Shown in pieces: positions 44,300 through 53,120 of a stretch of 64,000 nucleotides of DNA (position 1 is the stretch's first letter; each line of letters starts with the position of its first letter). This DNA is from Geomonas azotofigens (GTDB lineage: Bacteria > Desulfobacterota > Desulfuromonadia > Geobacterales > Geobacteraceae). The stretch spans positions 964,532 through 1,028,531 of the forward strand of contig NZ_JAHLME010000003.1 of the NCBI RefSeq assembly GCF_018919395.1, in the 5' to 3' direction. A program made the translations under genes and the position numbers. Below the pieces are notes generated by a model that worked only from the letters and a program-made list of their open reading frames with translations, made no database searches and was not told the origin of the DNA.

Positions 44300-44878
44300 A
44301 TGAACTACCTCTTCCATCTCTATCTCTCCGGGGACGACCCCGCCATCCTCACCGGCAACTTCATGGGGGACTTCGTCAAGGGACCGCTCGCCGGCCGATT
44401 CCCGGAGCGCCTGGGCCTGGGACTCGCGCTGCACCGGCGCATCGATTCCTTCGCCCAGGGGCATCCCGCCTTCACCGCCAGCCGTCTGCGCATAGCACCC
44501 GAGTTCGGCCTGTACCGGGGCATTTTGGTCGACCTGTACTACGATCATTTCCTCGCCAGCACCTGGCGGCAATGGCACGAGGAACCGCTGCCGGCCTACC
44601 TCGGGCGGGTCAGGAAAATCGTAGAAGGACACCGCGGCCTGCTGCCGGAATCGCTGCAGAGGCTGGTCCCGGTGATCTTCGAGGACATGATTCCCTCCTA
44701 CCTCACCACCGACGGGGTCGCCGGCGCGCTGCGGCGCATGTCCAGGCGCGTGCCGCGCGCCAATCCCCTGGCCGATGGCGGCAGGGAGCTTACCCGCAAC
44801 TACCACGCATTGCAAGAGGATTTCCGGCAATTCCTCCCCGAGGTGCAGCGCTGCGCGCGTGAGTTTTCACGGCATTGA
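44300..44878 (+). CDS. acyl carrier protein phosphodiesterase-like protein (AcpH/DUF479)
   Basis: 192 residues from ATG 44300; no good ribosome site is seen and a TTG at 44282 is possible. MNYLFHLYLSGDD, GNFMGDFVKG, GLALHRRIDSFAQGHPAF and DLYYDHFLA are the HD-like metal-binding signatures of AcpH, which removes the phosphopantetheine arm from holo-ACP. Many members are of unproven function. It lies divergent from the ADP-ribosylglycohydrolase gene with about 50 bases between. Confidence 0.85.
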   Translation: MNYLFHLYLSGDDPAILTGNFMGDFVKGPLAGRFPERLGLGLALHRRIDSFAQGHPAFTASRLRIAPEFGLYRGILVDLYYDHFLASTWRQWHEEPLPAYLGRVRKIVEGHRGLLPESLQRLVPVIFEDMIPSYLTTDGVAGALRRMSRRVPRANPLADGGRELTRNYHALQEDFRQFLPEVQRCAREFSRH

Positions 44879-45153
44879 GATCAGGACCAACGGCTGCGCC
44901 TTTGCCACTGTCAGGACAGAATAGCGGCTGGATTTCCTTTCACCAGTATTGTCAAAGCGACATCGGCCACTGTATTTCCGGAACCTCCAGATCATCGTTA
45001 AAAGAGGCAAAGCCCCCCATCAGTACTCCAAGCAGAAACTTCAATTGCAAAAAATCACAAGATCAGTCATAAAGTCGCAACAATCCGCTTGAATAGAAGC
45101 CCGACGCGCGGTAAATTAGAGCGCCGTAGTGATGTCGAACCTGGAGAAGACCG

Positions 45154-45609
45154 ATAGACACGATCCACCTGCTCATCTTCGCCCTCGACGGCAAACGCTT
45201 CGCCTTGAGCCTTGACCAGGCCACCAGGGTGGTCAGGGCAGCGGCGCTCACCCCGCTCCCCCATGCCCCGGACATCGTGCTGGGCATTCTCGACCTGCAA
45301 GGCGAGGTCATTCCCGTGATCAACCTGAGAAAACGGTTCCGGCTCCCGGAGCGCGGCATCGGCTGTGACGACCAGTTCGTCATCGCCCGTACCGGGAGGC
45401 TCACGCTGGCGCTCCATGTCGACGCGACCGAAGGGGTGTGCGAGCAGGCGGCCGGTGCGCTCCTGCCGGCAGAGGAGATCGTCTCGGGAACCGAATTTCT
45501 TGCCGGCGTCACCCGGACGGCGGAGGGGCTGGTGCTGATTCACGATCTGGACACCCTGCTCTTCCCGGACGAGGAGACGCAGATCCGCGCCGCGCTGGAA
45601 GCGCCGTAG
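45154..45609 (+). CDS. CheW-like adaptor, first gene of the chemosensory operon (non-standard start)
   Basis: 151 residues if translation starts at the ATA codon 45154, which has GGAG exactly seven bases upstream. No ATG, GTG or TTG in this frame precedes TTG 45205, and starting there would delete the first strand of the CheW fold (TIHLLIFALDGKRFALSL). An ATG at 45132 is in another frame and would join this one only if one base between were removed. The product is a complete CheW domain (LGILDLQGEVIPVINLRKRFRLP) that couples receptor to kinase. The CheR-TPR gene starts one base after its stop. Confidence 0.8.
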   Translation: MDTIHLLIFALDGKRFALSLDQATRVVRAAALTPLPHAPDIVLGILDLQGEVIPVINLRKRFRLPERGIGCDDQFVIARTGRLTLALHVDATEGVCEQAAGALLPAEEIVSGTEFLAGVTRTAEGLVLIHDLDTLLFPDEETQIRAALEAP

Positions 45610-45610
45610 C

Positions 45611-47104
45611 GTGGGCGAGGCACGCCACCACAACGCCCTGGGCAGCTTCGCCCGGTTCATCGCCAGGAACATGGGGCTGCATTTCCCAGAAGGGCGGCTG
45701 CCCGTCCTGGCGCAAAAGATGGCCGCGCTGGCGCGCGAGGCGGGTTTCGAGGACTTGGACCACTACCTGTTCCAGCTCATGTCCGCCCCGCTGTCCCAGG
45801 AGCAGTTCAAGGCCCTGAGCGCCGCCCTGACCATCGGCGAGACGTACTTCCTGCGTGACCCCAAGAGCTACCGCGTTCTCGAAGAACAGGTACTCCCCGC
45901 GCTCATCGCGACGCGGCGCCGCGGCGGCAAAACCCTGAAAATCTGGAGCGCCGGCTGCTCCACCGGCGAGGAACCGTACACCATCGCCATCATCCTGAGC
46001 CGCCTGCTGCGGGATCCGGGCGACTGGAAGATCACGCTCCTTGGCACCGACATCAACGAGGAAGCCCTGGAGCGCGCGCGCAGGGGGGTGTACGGCAAGT
46101 GGTCCTTCCGCAACGCACCGGGATGGCTCATGGAGTACTTCACCCCCCTCGGGGACGGCCAGTTCGAGATCGTTCCCCACATCCGGCAGATGGTGCACTT
46201 CAGGCAACTGAACCTGGCCAGCGACACGGCCGAGCCCGGGGCCCTCACCGCCGGCATGGATGTCGTCTTCTGCCGCAACGTGATGCTCTACTTCCACGCC
46301 GAGCAGATCGAAAAGACGGTGGCCCGTTTCCACGCCGCGCTGAAACAGGGGGGATGGCTTTTCGTGGGCCCCACCGAGGTGGACCACCAGAAACAGACCG
46401 GCTTCACCAGCCACCACTTCGACGGCGCGGTGCTGCTCAGAAAAGGGGAACCGCGCCGTAAAACGCAGCGCCCAGCCGCCCAGGCCGCACCCGCCGCGCC
46501 GCTCCCGACTGGCGCCCCGACTGGCGTCCCGACTGACGCCACGATCGGCGTCCCGGTCAGCGTCCCGCAGGCAGGACTGGATCCGCCCGCCCACGCGCCG
46601 TCGCCGGAACCGCTCCCCGCAAGCGTGGAACAGGCCCGCGCCGCGTACCTCGCCGGGCAGTACCAGGAGGCGGCCAGGCTGGCCCTGTGCGCGCCGCACC
46701 TCGCCGAGTGCCTCGCCCTCGCCGCGCGCTCTTTCGCGAACCTCGGGCGTTACCAGGAGGCGCGCGAGCAGTGCGAAAAGGCCCTGCTGCAAGAGCGCCT
46801 GGACCCGCATGGTCACTACCTGCTGTCCATGATCCTGGAGCAGCTTGGTGACGCGGCCGGGGCGGAGACGGCGGTGAGGCGCGCGCTCTACCTGGACCAC
46901 GACTACCTGCTCGCCTACTTCGCGCTGGGGAACCTCTGCAGGAGGCGCGGGGAACTTCGGGAAGCGGAGCAGAGTTTCAAGACCGCGCTGCGCCTTTTGC
47001 AACGCTACGACCCGGCCGCGGTGCTGCCGGAGGCCGAGGGGATCACCGCGGGGATGCTGGCGCAGTTGATCAAGGGGATGATCGCGGGCCTGAACCGCAG
47101 GTAA
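45611..47104 (+). CDS. CheR-type receptor methyltransferase with C-terminal TPR repeats
   Basis: 497 residues, GTG start directly after the CheW stop. The CheR domain (about 1-275) has the helical N-terminal part, GETYFLRDPKSYRVL and the SAM motif IWSAGCSTGEEPYTIAI, with DVVFCRNVMLYF further on. A proline/alanine/threonine-rich linker with short repeats (GAPTGVPTDATIGVPVS) leads to TPR repeats (about 345-480). It should methylate receptor glutamates with SAM. The CheR-TPR form is typical of Wsp-like systems (WspC) that lack the receptor pentapeptide tether. Confidence 0.93.
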   Translation: MGEARHHNALGSFARFIARNMGLHFPEGRLPVLAQKMAALAREAGFEDLDHYLFQLMSAPLSQEQFKALSAALTIGETYFLRDPKSYRVLEEQVLPALIATRRRGGKTLKIWSAGCSTGEEPYTIAIILSRLLRDPGDWKITLLGTDINEEALERARRGVYGKWSFRNAPGWLMEYFTPLGDGQFEIVPHIRQMVHFRQLNLASDTAEPGALTAGMDVVFCRNVMLYFHAEQIEKTVARFHAALKQGGWLFVGPTEVDHQKQTGFTSHHFDGAVLLRKGEPRRKTQRPAAQAAPAAPLPTGAPTGVPTDATIGVPVSVPQAGLDPPAHAPSPEPLPASVEQARAAYLAGQYQEAARLALCAPHLAECLALAARSFANLGRYQEAREQCEKALLQERLDPHGHYLLSMILEQLGDAAGAETAVRRALYLDHDYLLAYFALGNLCRRRGELREAEQSFKTALRLLQRYDPAAVLPEAEGITAGMLAQLIKGMIAGLNRR

Positions 47105-47137
47105 GCGCGACCGCCGCACTGTTTCTGGAGATGGCGC

Positions 47138-47743
47138 ATGTCACAAAAAACTTCCAGCATAGATTGGGCTGACCTGCTCAAACGCCAGGAGGCCGCCTTC
47201 GCCGCGGCGCAGGCGCCTTCCCGCGACCCGGAGCGCGAGCGCGCACTCCTCGAAGAGCGGGCGCGCCTTTTGAGCCGCAAGCCCGGCGGGAAACCCGGGA
47301 GCGCCGGTATCGACTGCCTCGAGTTCCTGCTTTCCGGCGAGCGCTACGCCATCGAACTCTCCTACATAGCGGCAACGCTGCCGCTCACCGATTTCACGCC
47401 GCTTTTCTGCGCGCCCCCCTTCGTGCTGGGGATCACCAACCTGCGCGGACGCATCATCTCCATCGTCGATCTGCGCCGCTTTTTCGAGTTGCCGGCGCTC
47501 GGGCTAGCGGACCTGAACCGGGTCATCGTGGTAGGAGACGAGGGGATGGAATTCGGGGTGCTGGCCGACCGCGTCGTCGGCACCATGTCCTTGACGGCCG
47601 ATGAACTGCTCCCCATTCCCGACACGTTTACCGGGCCCAGGGAGGAATTCGTCGCCGGGGTGACCGCCGAGCGCATGGCCCTGCTCGACATGGGGCGCAT
47701 CCTCGCCGACCCGAGGATGGTGGTGCACGAAGAGGTGGGGTAA
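47138..47743 (+). CDS. CheW-like adaptor, second in the operon (WspD-like)
   Basis: 201 residues. A charged N-terminal extension (about 1-62; basic and glutamate-rich, ALLEERARLLSRKPG) precedes a CheW domain (CLEFLLSGERYAIELSYIAATLPL, LGITNLRGRIISIVDLRRFF). Two CheW proteins in one operon, the second with an extension, recall WspB and WspD. It couples the receptor to the CheA-REC kinase. Confidence 0.92.
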   Translation: MSQKTSSIDWADLLKRQEAAFAAAQAPSRDPERERALLEERARLLSRKPGGKPGSAGIDCLEFLLSGERYAIELSYIAATLPLTDFTPLFCAPPFVLGITNLRGRIISIVDLRRFFELPALGLADLNRVIVVGDEGMEFGVLADRVVGTMSLTADELLPIPDTFTGPREEFVAGVTAERMALLDMGRILADPRMVVHEEVG

Positions 47744-47846
47744 AGAGGCAGGTTGAGGAGTTGTTGAGGTTGAGTGGTGATTGTGCATTTTAACGTTAAG
47801 GGTTGCGCTGCTGAGGTTTTCTCAACCTCAACCTTAACCTGTCTTT
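47742..47846. repeat. long imperfect inverted repeat between cheW and the receptor gene
   Basis: AAAGA-CAGGTT-AGG-TTGAGGTTGAG is present in both orientations (47742-47774 and 47821-47846) with small insertions in the left arm, around a 46-base loop that contains TAACGTTAA. The right arm ends at the ribosome site of the receptor gene. Confidence 0.8.
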
Positions 47847-47856
47847 AGGGGGTTCC

Positions 47857-49713
47857 ATGCTGAGCACTATGAAGATCCGTTACCGACTTGCCGCCGGCTT
47901 TTCCGTGCTGGTGCTGTTTCTCATCCTGACCGGGGGGCTCTCCCTGAAGAACATCGCGGCCGAAGGGGACCTGCTGAACGAGTTTTACGAACACCCCTTC
48001 ACGGTCACCAACGCCATCCACCAGGTGGACAGCAATATCGTGCGCATGCACCGAGACATGAAGGACGTGGTGCTCTACGCCAACGACCCGTCCGACCTGG
48101 AAAACTCCCTCACCGACATCAGTAACTGCGAACAGATCGTCTACCAGCAGCTTGCCGTTGCCCGCGAGAAGTTCCTTGGCGACAAGGCCAAGATCGACCA
48201 GATCAAGCAGTCGATGGAACAGTGGAAGGAGGTCCGGTCCCGGACCATCTCCCTGGTGCGGCAGGGCAAGATCAAGGAGGCCGTTGCCTTCCACAAGACC
48301 TACGCGCGCCGGACCGTCGCCAACATCGAGGCCCAGGTCAATGAGGTGCTCAAGTTCTCCTTCGCCAAAGCCGAGTCCTTCGCGCAGGAGTCCAGGCGCA
48401 ACCAGCGCTCCACCTTCGCCATCACCGCGGTCCTCGTGGCGTTGGCCGGCATCCTCGCCGCCCTCATCGCCTTCGCCATCACCGCCTCCATCACCAGGCC
48501 GCTCACCGACGCGGTGCAGGCCGCCGAGCGCCTCGCCCAGGGGGACGTCTCCGTCGAGATCGGCAGCGACTCTCCCGACGAGCTCGGACAGTTGCTCAGG
48601 TCCATGGGCAAGGTGGTGCACTCCATGCGTCGCCTGGGCGAAACCGCCAACCGCATCGCCCAGGGCGACCTGGACGTGGAGGTGACCCCGCTTTCCGAGC
48701 GCGACGTGTTCGGCTCCGCCATGCGCAACATGGTGGCCTCGCTCAACAGCCTTGCCGACAACGCCGACCGCATCGCGTCCGGCGACCTCACCATCGAAGT
48801 CCTCCCGGCCTCCCCCAAGGACCGGCTGGGCAACTCCTTCCGCACCATGACCAGCAACGTGAGGGAGCTCACCGTGGAAATCGCCGAGGTGGTCAACATC
48901 CTGGCCGGCTCCGCCGCCGAGATCATGACCACGGTCAGCGAACTTGCCTCCAGTTCGGCCCAGACCGCGACCTCCATCTCCGAGACCAACGCCACCGTCC
49001 AGGAGATCCGCCAGACCACCGACCTCACCTCGCAGAAGTCGCGCCAGGTGTACGAGGGGGCCCACCGCTCCGCGCAGATCGCGCGCACGGGCAGGGAATC
49101 GGTCAACAGCGCCATCGGCGGCATGCAGGGGATCGACGAGCGCATGGGCTTCATCGCCGAGCGCATCGTCAACCTCTCGGAGCAGAGCCAGGCCATCGGC
49201 GAGATCATCGCCACCGTCGCCGACCTCGCCGAGCAGTCCAACCTTTTGGCGGTGAACGCGGCCATCGAGGCGGCCAAGGCCGGGGAGCACGGCAAGGGAT
49301 TCGCCGTCGTGGCCCAGGAGGTGAAGAACCTGGCCACCCAGTCCAAGCAGGCCACCTCCCAGGTCAGGAACATCATCGGCCAGATCCAGAAGGCGACCAC
49401 CGCGGCGGTCCTCGCCACCGAACAGGGGAGCAAGGCGGTCGAGGCGGGGGTGAAGCAGTCCAGCGAGGCGGGCGAGTCGATCCGGCAGCTGGCCGCCAGC
49501 ATCGAGGAATCCTCCAACGCCACCTTGCAGATCGTCACCTCCACCCAGGAGCAGGCCATCGGCATGGACCAGATCGCCATCGCCATCCAGAGCATCAACC
49601 AGGCCAGCGACCAGAACGTCGAGGGATCGCGCCAGATCGAGGCGGCGGCCCGCAACCTCTACGAGCTGAACCAGAAGTTGCAGCAACTGGTCAGCGGCTA
49701 CAAGGTGGCATGA
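47857..49713 (+). CDS. methyl-accepting chemotaxis protein with three HAMP-like units
   Basis: 618 residues. First membrane segment about 10-33, periplasmic helical sensor about 34-185, second membrane segment about 190-212. Three consecutive HAMP-like units follow: [37 protein letters not shown] and [16 protein letters not shown] (about 215-350). The signalling domain has its tip at [35 protein letters not shown]. It is the receptor of this operon (WspA position). The periplasmic ligand is unknown. Its own promoter is not evident. Confidence 0.93.
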   Translation: MLSTMKIRYRLAAGFSVLVLFLILTGGLSLKNIAAEGDLLNEFYEHPFTVTNAIHQVDSNIVRMHRDMKDVVLYANDPSDLENSLTDISNCEQIVYQQLAVAREKFLGDKAKIDQIKQSMEQWKEVRSRTISLVRQGKIKEAVAFHKTYARRTVANIEAQVNEVLKFSFAKAESFAQESRRNQRSTFAITAVLVALAGILAALIAFAITASITRPLTDAVQAAERLAQGDVSVEIGSDSPDELGQLLRSMGKVVHSMRRLGETANRIAQGDLDVEVTPLSERDVFGSAMRNMVASLNSLADNADRIASGDLTIEVLPASPKDRLGNSFRTMTSNVRELTVEIAEVVNILAGSAAEIMTTVSELASSSAQTATSISETNATVQEIRQTTDLTSQKSRQVYEGAHRSAQIARTGRESVNSAIGGMQGIDERMGFIAERIVNLSEQSQAIGEIIATVADLAEQSNLLAVNAAIEAAKAGEHGKGFAVVAQEVKNLATQSKQATSQVRNIIGQIQKATTAAVLATEQGSKAVEAGVKQSSEAGESIRQLAASIEESSNATLQIVTSTQEQAIGMDQIAIAIQSINQASDQNVEGSRQIEAAARNLYELNQKLQQLVSGYKVA

Positions 49714-49749
49714 TGGCCATGACGGCGGAAAAGGGGAGACTCGCGCGGC

Positions 49750-52038
49750 ATGCTTGACAGCGACGCCTTGCTCAAAGAGCTCCTGGCCACCTTCGAACAG
49801 GAGGCGCGCGAGCACCTTGGGGAGCTCTCCTCCCTGCTCCTCGCGCTGGAGCGCGACCCGGAGGCGGCCGAGCGCGGACACCTGCTCGAGTCGGTGTTCC
49901 GTCGCGTGCACACCCTGAAGGGGGCGGCGCACGCGGTGAACCTCCCGGATGTGGCGTTCGCCTGCCAGCGGCTCGAGGACATGCTCGCGGATTTGAAGCG
50001 GGGCGACCTCGCGCTCGGGCTCGAGCAGTTCGACTCGCTGCACGTCAGCATCAACGACCTGGGCCAGCGGCTCTGCTTCGGCTCCCCCGCCGCCGAGCCC
50101 GCTGCTTTCCCGGCCGAGGCCCCACCTCCCATCCCCGCCCCGCTCGCCCGGACTGCGCCGCGCGAGACGCCGGAATCGGTCGCGCCCCCGGCACGGCAGG
50201 CGACGGAACCGGTCGCCGTACCTGGCGCCGCCCCGCGCCCCGCACGCCTCCCGGAGGGAAGAGCGGTCCAGCAGCGCCACGCGGTGGCGCGTCCGCAGGG
50301 GGACGAGACGGTCCGGGTCTCGGCGCGGCTTTTGGAAGAGCTCCTGCTGCAGTCCGAGGAGCTGGTCTCGGCGAAGCTTTCCGCCTCAGCGCTGCACGAG
50401 GAACTGGCGGCCGCGGCCGGCGAACTCGCCCTGCGCCAAGGGGAACAGGGCCGGGCCCTGGAGGTCGCCAGAAGGGGCGCCAAGGATGCCACCGGCCGGG
50501 AGGCGGCGCTTTGCGCCCTGCTCGAGCGGGGGTGCCACACGGAGCGGCAGGTGGTGGGGCGCCTGCGCCTTTTGGAGAAGAGCGCGGAGAAGCACCTGAG
50601 GTCGCTGCAATCGATGCTCGACCCGCTTCTGGAGGAGATGAAGAAGCTCCAGCTCCTCCCCTGCGCCACGCTCTGCGACCCCTTCGCCAAGGTGGTGCGG
50701 GATCTCTCCCGCGAACTGGGCAAGGAGGCGGAGTTCACCTGCCTGGGGGGAGAACTCGAGATCGACCGCCGCATCCTGGCCGAACTCAAGGAGCCGCTGT
50801 TACACCTGGTGCGCAACACGGTCGACCACGGCATCGAGCCCCCTTCCGTACGCGAGGCCGCGGGAAAGCCGGCCAGGGGCTCGATCCGGATCGAGATCAG
50901 GCTGCAGGACGCCAACCGCGCCGAGTTGCTCCTCGAGGACGACGGCGGCGGCATCGACGTCGCGCGGGTCAAGGGCGCCGCGCTGCGGCTGGAGGGAGTT
51001 TCGGCCGAGCTCCTGGAACGCATGCCCGACCATGAGGCGCTGCAGCTCATCTTCGAGGGGGGGCTCTCCACCAAAAGGAGCGTCGGCAGCGTTTCCGGGC
51101 GCGGCGTCGGGCTCGCCATCGTGCGCGACGCCCTCGAGCGCCTGGGGGGGCACGTGAGCGTTTCCAGCACCCCCGGCGCCGGGACCGCGTTCCGTCTCGT
51201 CTTTCCGCTCTCCTTCGCCAGGATCCGCGGCCTCCTGGTGCAGGTGGGGGGGCGCGACTGCGTCATTCCCGCCACCAACGTTGAATTGAGCGCCAGGGTG
51301 GCGCACGACGAGGTGAAACGGCTGGAAAACCGCGACACGCTGCTCGTCAACGGCGAGCTGGTCGCGCTGGTCTCCCTGGGGCGGATCCTCGAGGTGAAGC
51401 GTGGCGCGGCCGGCATGGAGCGGACCGTCTGCTACGTGCTGCTGCACGCCGGCGACAAGAGGATCGCCTTCGCCGTCGACCAGGTGCTCGGGGTCCAGGA
51501 GATCCTGGTCAAGCCGCTGGGGCGGCAGCTCTCCCGGGTGCGCAACGTGGCCGGGGCCACCGTGCTCGGCAACGGCAGGGTGGTGCCGGTTCTCAACGTG
51601 GCGGACCTGTTCCGCTCGGCGCTTACCATCGAGGCGCCCGCGGTGCCGCCCCCCTCCCCCGCCGTGCCGGCCCGGCGCGTCTCGGTGCTGGTCGCGGAGG
51701 ATTCCATCACCTCGCGCACGCTCCTCAAGAACATCCTGGAATCGGCCGGTTACGAGGTCCGTACCGCCGTGGACGGGGCCGACGCGCTCGCCCAGCTCAA
51801 AGCGGAGAGTTGCGACGTGGTCGTCTCGGACATCGAGATGCCGCGCATGGACGGCTTCCAGCTCACCGCCGCGATTCGCGCCGACAGCAGGCTGGCCGCG
51901 CTGCCGGTGATCCTCGTGACCGGACTTGAGTCGCGCGCCGACCGGGAGCGCGGCATCGACGTGGGGGCGAGCGCCTACCTGGTGAAAAGCGGCTTCGATC
52001 AGGCCAACCTGATCGAGGTGATTCAAAAACTAAGCTGA
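49750..52038 (+). CDS. CheA-type hybrid histidine kinase with C-terminal receiver domain (WspE-like)
   Basis: 762 residues. Hpt domain with phospho-accepting His54 (RRVHTLKGAAHAV), a proline/alanine-rich linker with no P2 domain, a dimerisation helix pair, an ATPase domain (LVRNTVDHGIEPPSVREAAGKP, DDGGGIDVARVKG, GRGVGLAIVRDALERLGG), a CheW-like domain, and a receiver domain at about 640-760 with VVVSDIEMPRMDGFQ. The built-in receiver is likely a phosphate sink or second output. It is the central kinase of the operon. Confidence 0.95.
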   Translation: MLDSDALLKELLATFEQEAREHLGELSSLLLALERDPEAAERGHLLESVFRRVHTLKGAAHAVNLPDVAFACQRLEDMLADLKRGDLALGLEQFDSLHVSINDLGQRLCFGSPAAEPAAFPAEAPPPIPAPLARTAPRETPESVAPPARQATEPVAVPGAAPRPARLPEGRAVQQRHAVARPQGDETVRVSARLLEELLLQSEELVSAKLSASALHEELAAAAGELALRQGEQGRALEVARRGAKDATGREAALCALLERGCHTERQVVGRLRLLEKSAEKHLRSLQSMLDPLLEEMKKLQLLPCATLCDPFAKVVRDLSRELGKEAEFTCLGGELEIDRRILAELKEPLLHLVRNTVDHGIEPPSVREAAGKPARGSIRIEIRLQDANRAELLLEDDGGGIDVARVKGAALRLEGVSAELLERMPDHEALQLIFEGGLSTKRSVGSVSGRGVGLAIVRDALERLGGHVSVSSTPGAGTAFRLVFPLSFARIRGLLVQVGGRDCVIPATNVELSARVAHDEVKRLENRDTLLVNGELVALVSLGRILEVKRGAAGMERTVCYVLLHAGDKRIAFAVDQVLGVQEILVKPLGRQLSRVRNVAGATVLGNGRVVPVLNVADLFRSALTIEAPAVPPPSPAVPARRVSVLVAEDSITSRTLLKNILESAGYEVRTAVDGADALAQLKAESCDVVVSDIEMPRMDGFQLTAAIRADSRLAALPVILVTGLESRADRERGIDVGASAYLVKSGFDQANLIEVIQKLS

Positions 52039-52048
52039 CGGGGTCCGC

Positions 52049-53107
52049 GTGATCAGACTGCTGGTGGTAGAGGATTCGAAAACGGTGCAACGCGCGCTGG
52101 TCGCTGCCTTTGAGGCGGATCCCGGGATCGAGGTGATCGCTACGGCCGAAACCGGTGAGGAGGCCGTCGAGGCCGCGAGGACCCTGCGCCCCGACCTGAT
52201 AACCATGGACATCAACCTCCCCGGCATGGACGGCTTCGACGCCACCCGGGCCATCATGTCCAGCTGGCCGGTCCCCATCGTCATCGTCACCGGGAAGATG
52301 AACCCGAGGGATTCCGCCACACTGTTCCGGGTGATGGAGGCCGGAGCCCTCATGGTGCTCTCCAAGCCGGACCCGGTGGGGACGCCGGGGTACCAGGCCT
52401 CGGTGGACAACCTGGTCCGTCACCTGAAGCTGATGGCCGAGATAAAGGTGGTGCGACGCACCTTCCCGTCCGGCAAGGTCCCCCCCCGCACCGACCGGCC
52501 GGTCCCTCTCCCCCCGGTGCATCCGGTCAAGGTGGTGGCGATCGGCGCCTCGACGGGAGGGCCGCCCCTGCTGCGCCAGATCCTCGCCGCTCTCCCCGCA
52601 CACTTCCCCGCCGCGGTCGTGGTCGTGCAGCACATGGCGGTCGGCTTCACAGAGAATTTCGTGCACTGGCTGAACCGCTCCTCCACGCTCCCGGTGGCGC
52701 TCGGCACCGACGGCGCGCAGTTGGTCCCCGGCCAGGTCTACGTGGCGCCCGACAACTGCCACATGGAGGTGACCCCTTCCGGGAGGCTCCTCCTCTCCGA
52801 CGCCCCCCCGGAGTACGGCGTGCGCCCCTCGGTCTCGGCGCTGTTCCGCTCGGTGGCGCAAAGCTACGGCCGCCACGCCATGGGCGTGCTCCTCACCGGC
52901 ATGGGGAAGGACGGGGCGCTCGAATTGAAGGCGATCCGCGGGCGCGGCGGCATCACGGTGGCCCAGGACCGGGAAAGTTCCATGGTTTTCGGCATGCCGG
53001 GCGAGGCGATCGAGATCGACGCGGCCCAGCACGTGCTGCCGCCGGCGGCGATCATCGAACTGTTGCAGAGGATGACAGGTAAAGGCGGGATCACCCCCGC
53101 AAGCTAA
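52049..53107 (+). CDS. cheB: protein-glutamate methylesterase (WspF-like)
   Basis: 352 residues, GTG start 10 bases after the kinase stop. The receiver domain has phospho-accepting Asp54 (ITMDINLPGMDGFDATR). The methylesterase domain has the catalytic triad residues in order: Ser in IGASTGGPPLL, His in VVVQHMAVGFTENF and Asp in LLTGMGKDGALELK. It removes methyl groups from the receptor, opposing the CheR-TPR protein, when phosphorylated by CheA. Confidence 0.96.
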   Translation: MIRLLVVEDSKTVQRALVAAFEADPGIEVIATAETGEEAVEAARTLRPDLITMDINLPGMDGFDATRAIMSSWPVPIVIVTGKMNPRDSATLFRVMEAGALMVLSKPDPVGTPGYQASVDNLVRHLKLMAEIKVVRRTFPSGKVPPRTDRPVPLPPVHPVKVVAIGASTGGPPLLRQILAALPAHFPAAVVVVQHMAVGFTENFVHWLNRSSTLPVALGTDGAQLVPGQVYVAPDNCHMEVTPSGRLLLSDAPPEYGVRPSVSALFRSVAQSYGRHAMGVLLTGMGKDGALELKAIRGRGGITVAQDRESSMVFGMPGEAIEIDAAQHVLPPAAIIELLQRMTGKGGITPAS

Positions 53108-53120
53108 GGAAAGAGAAGAG

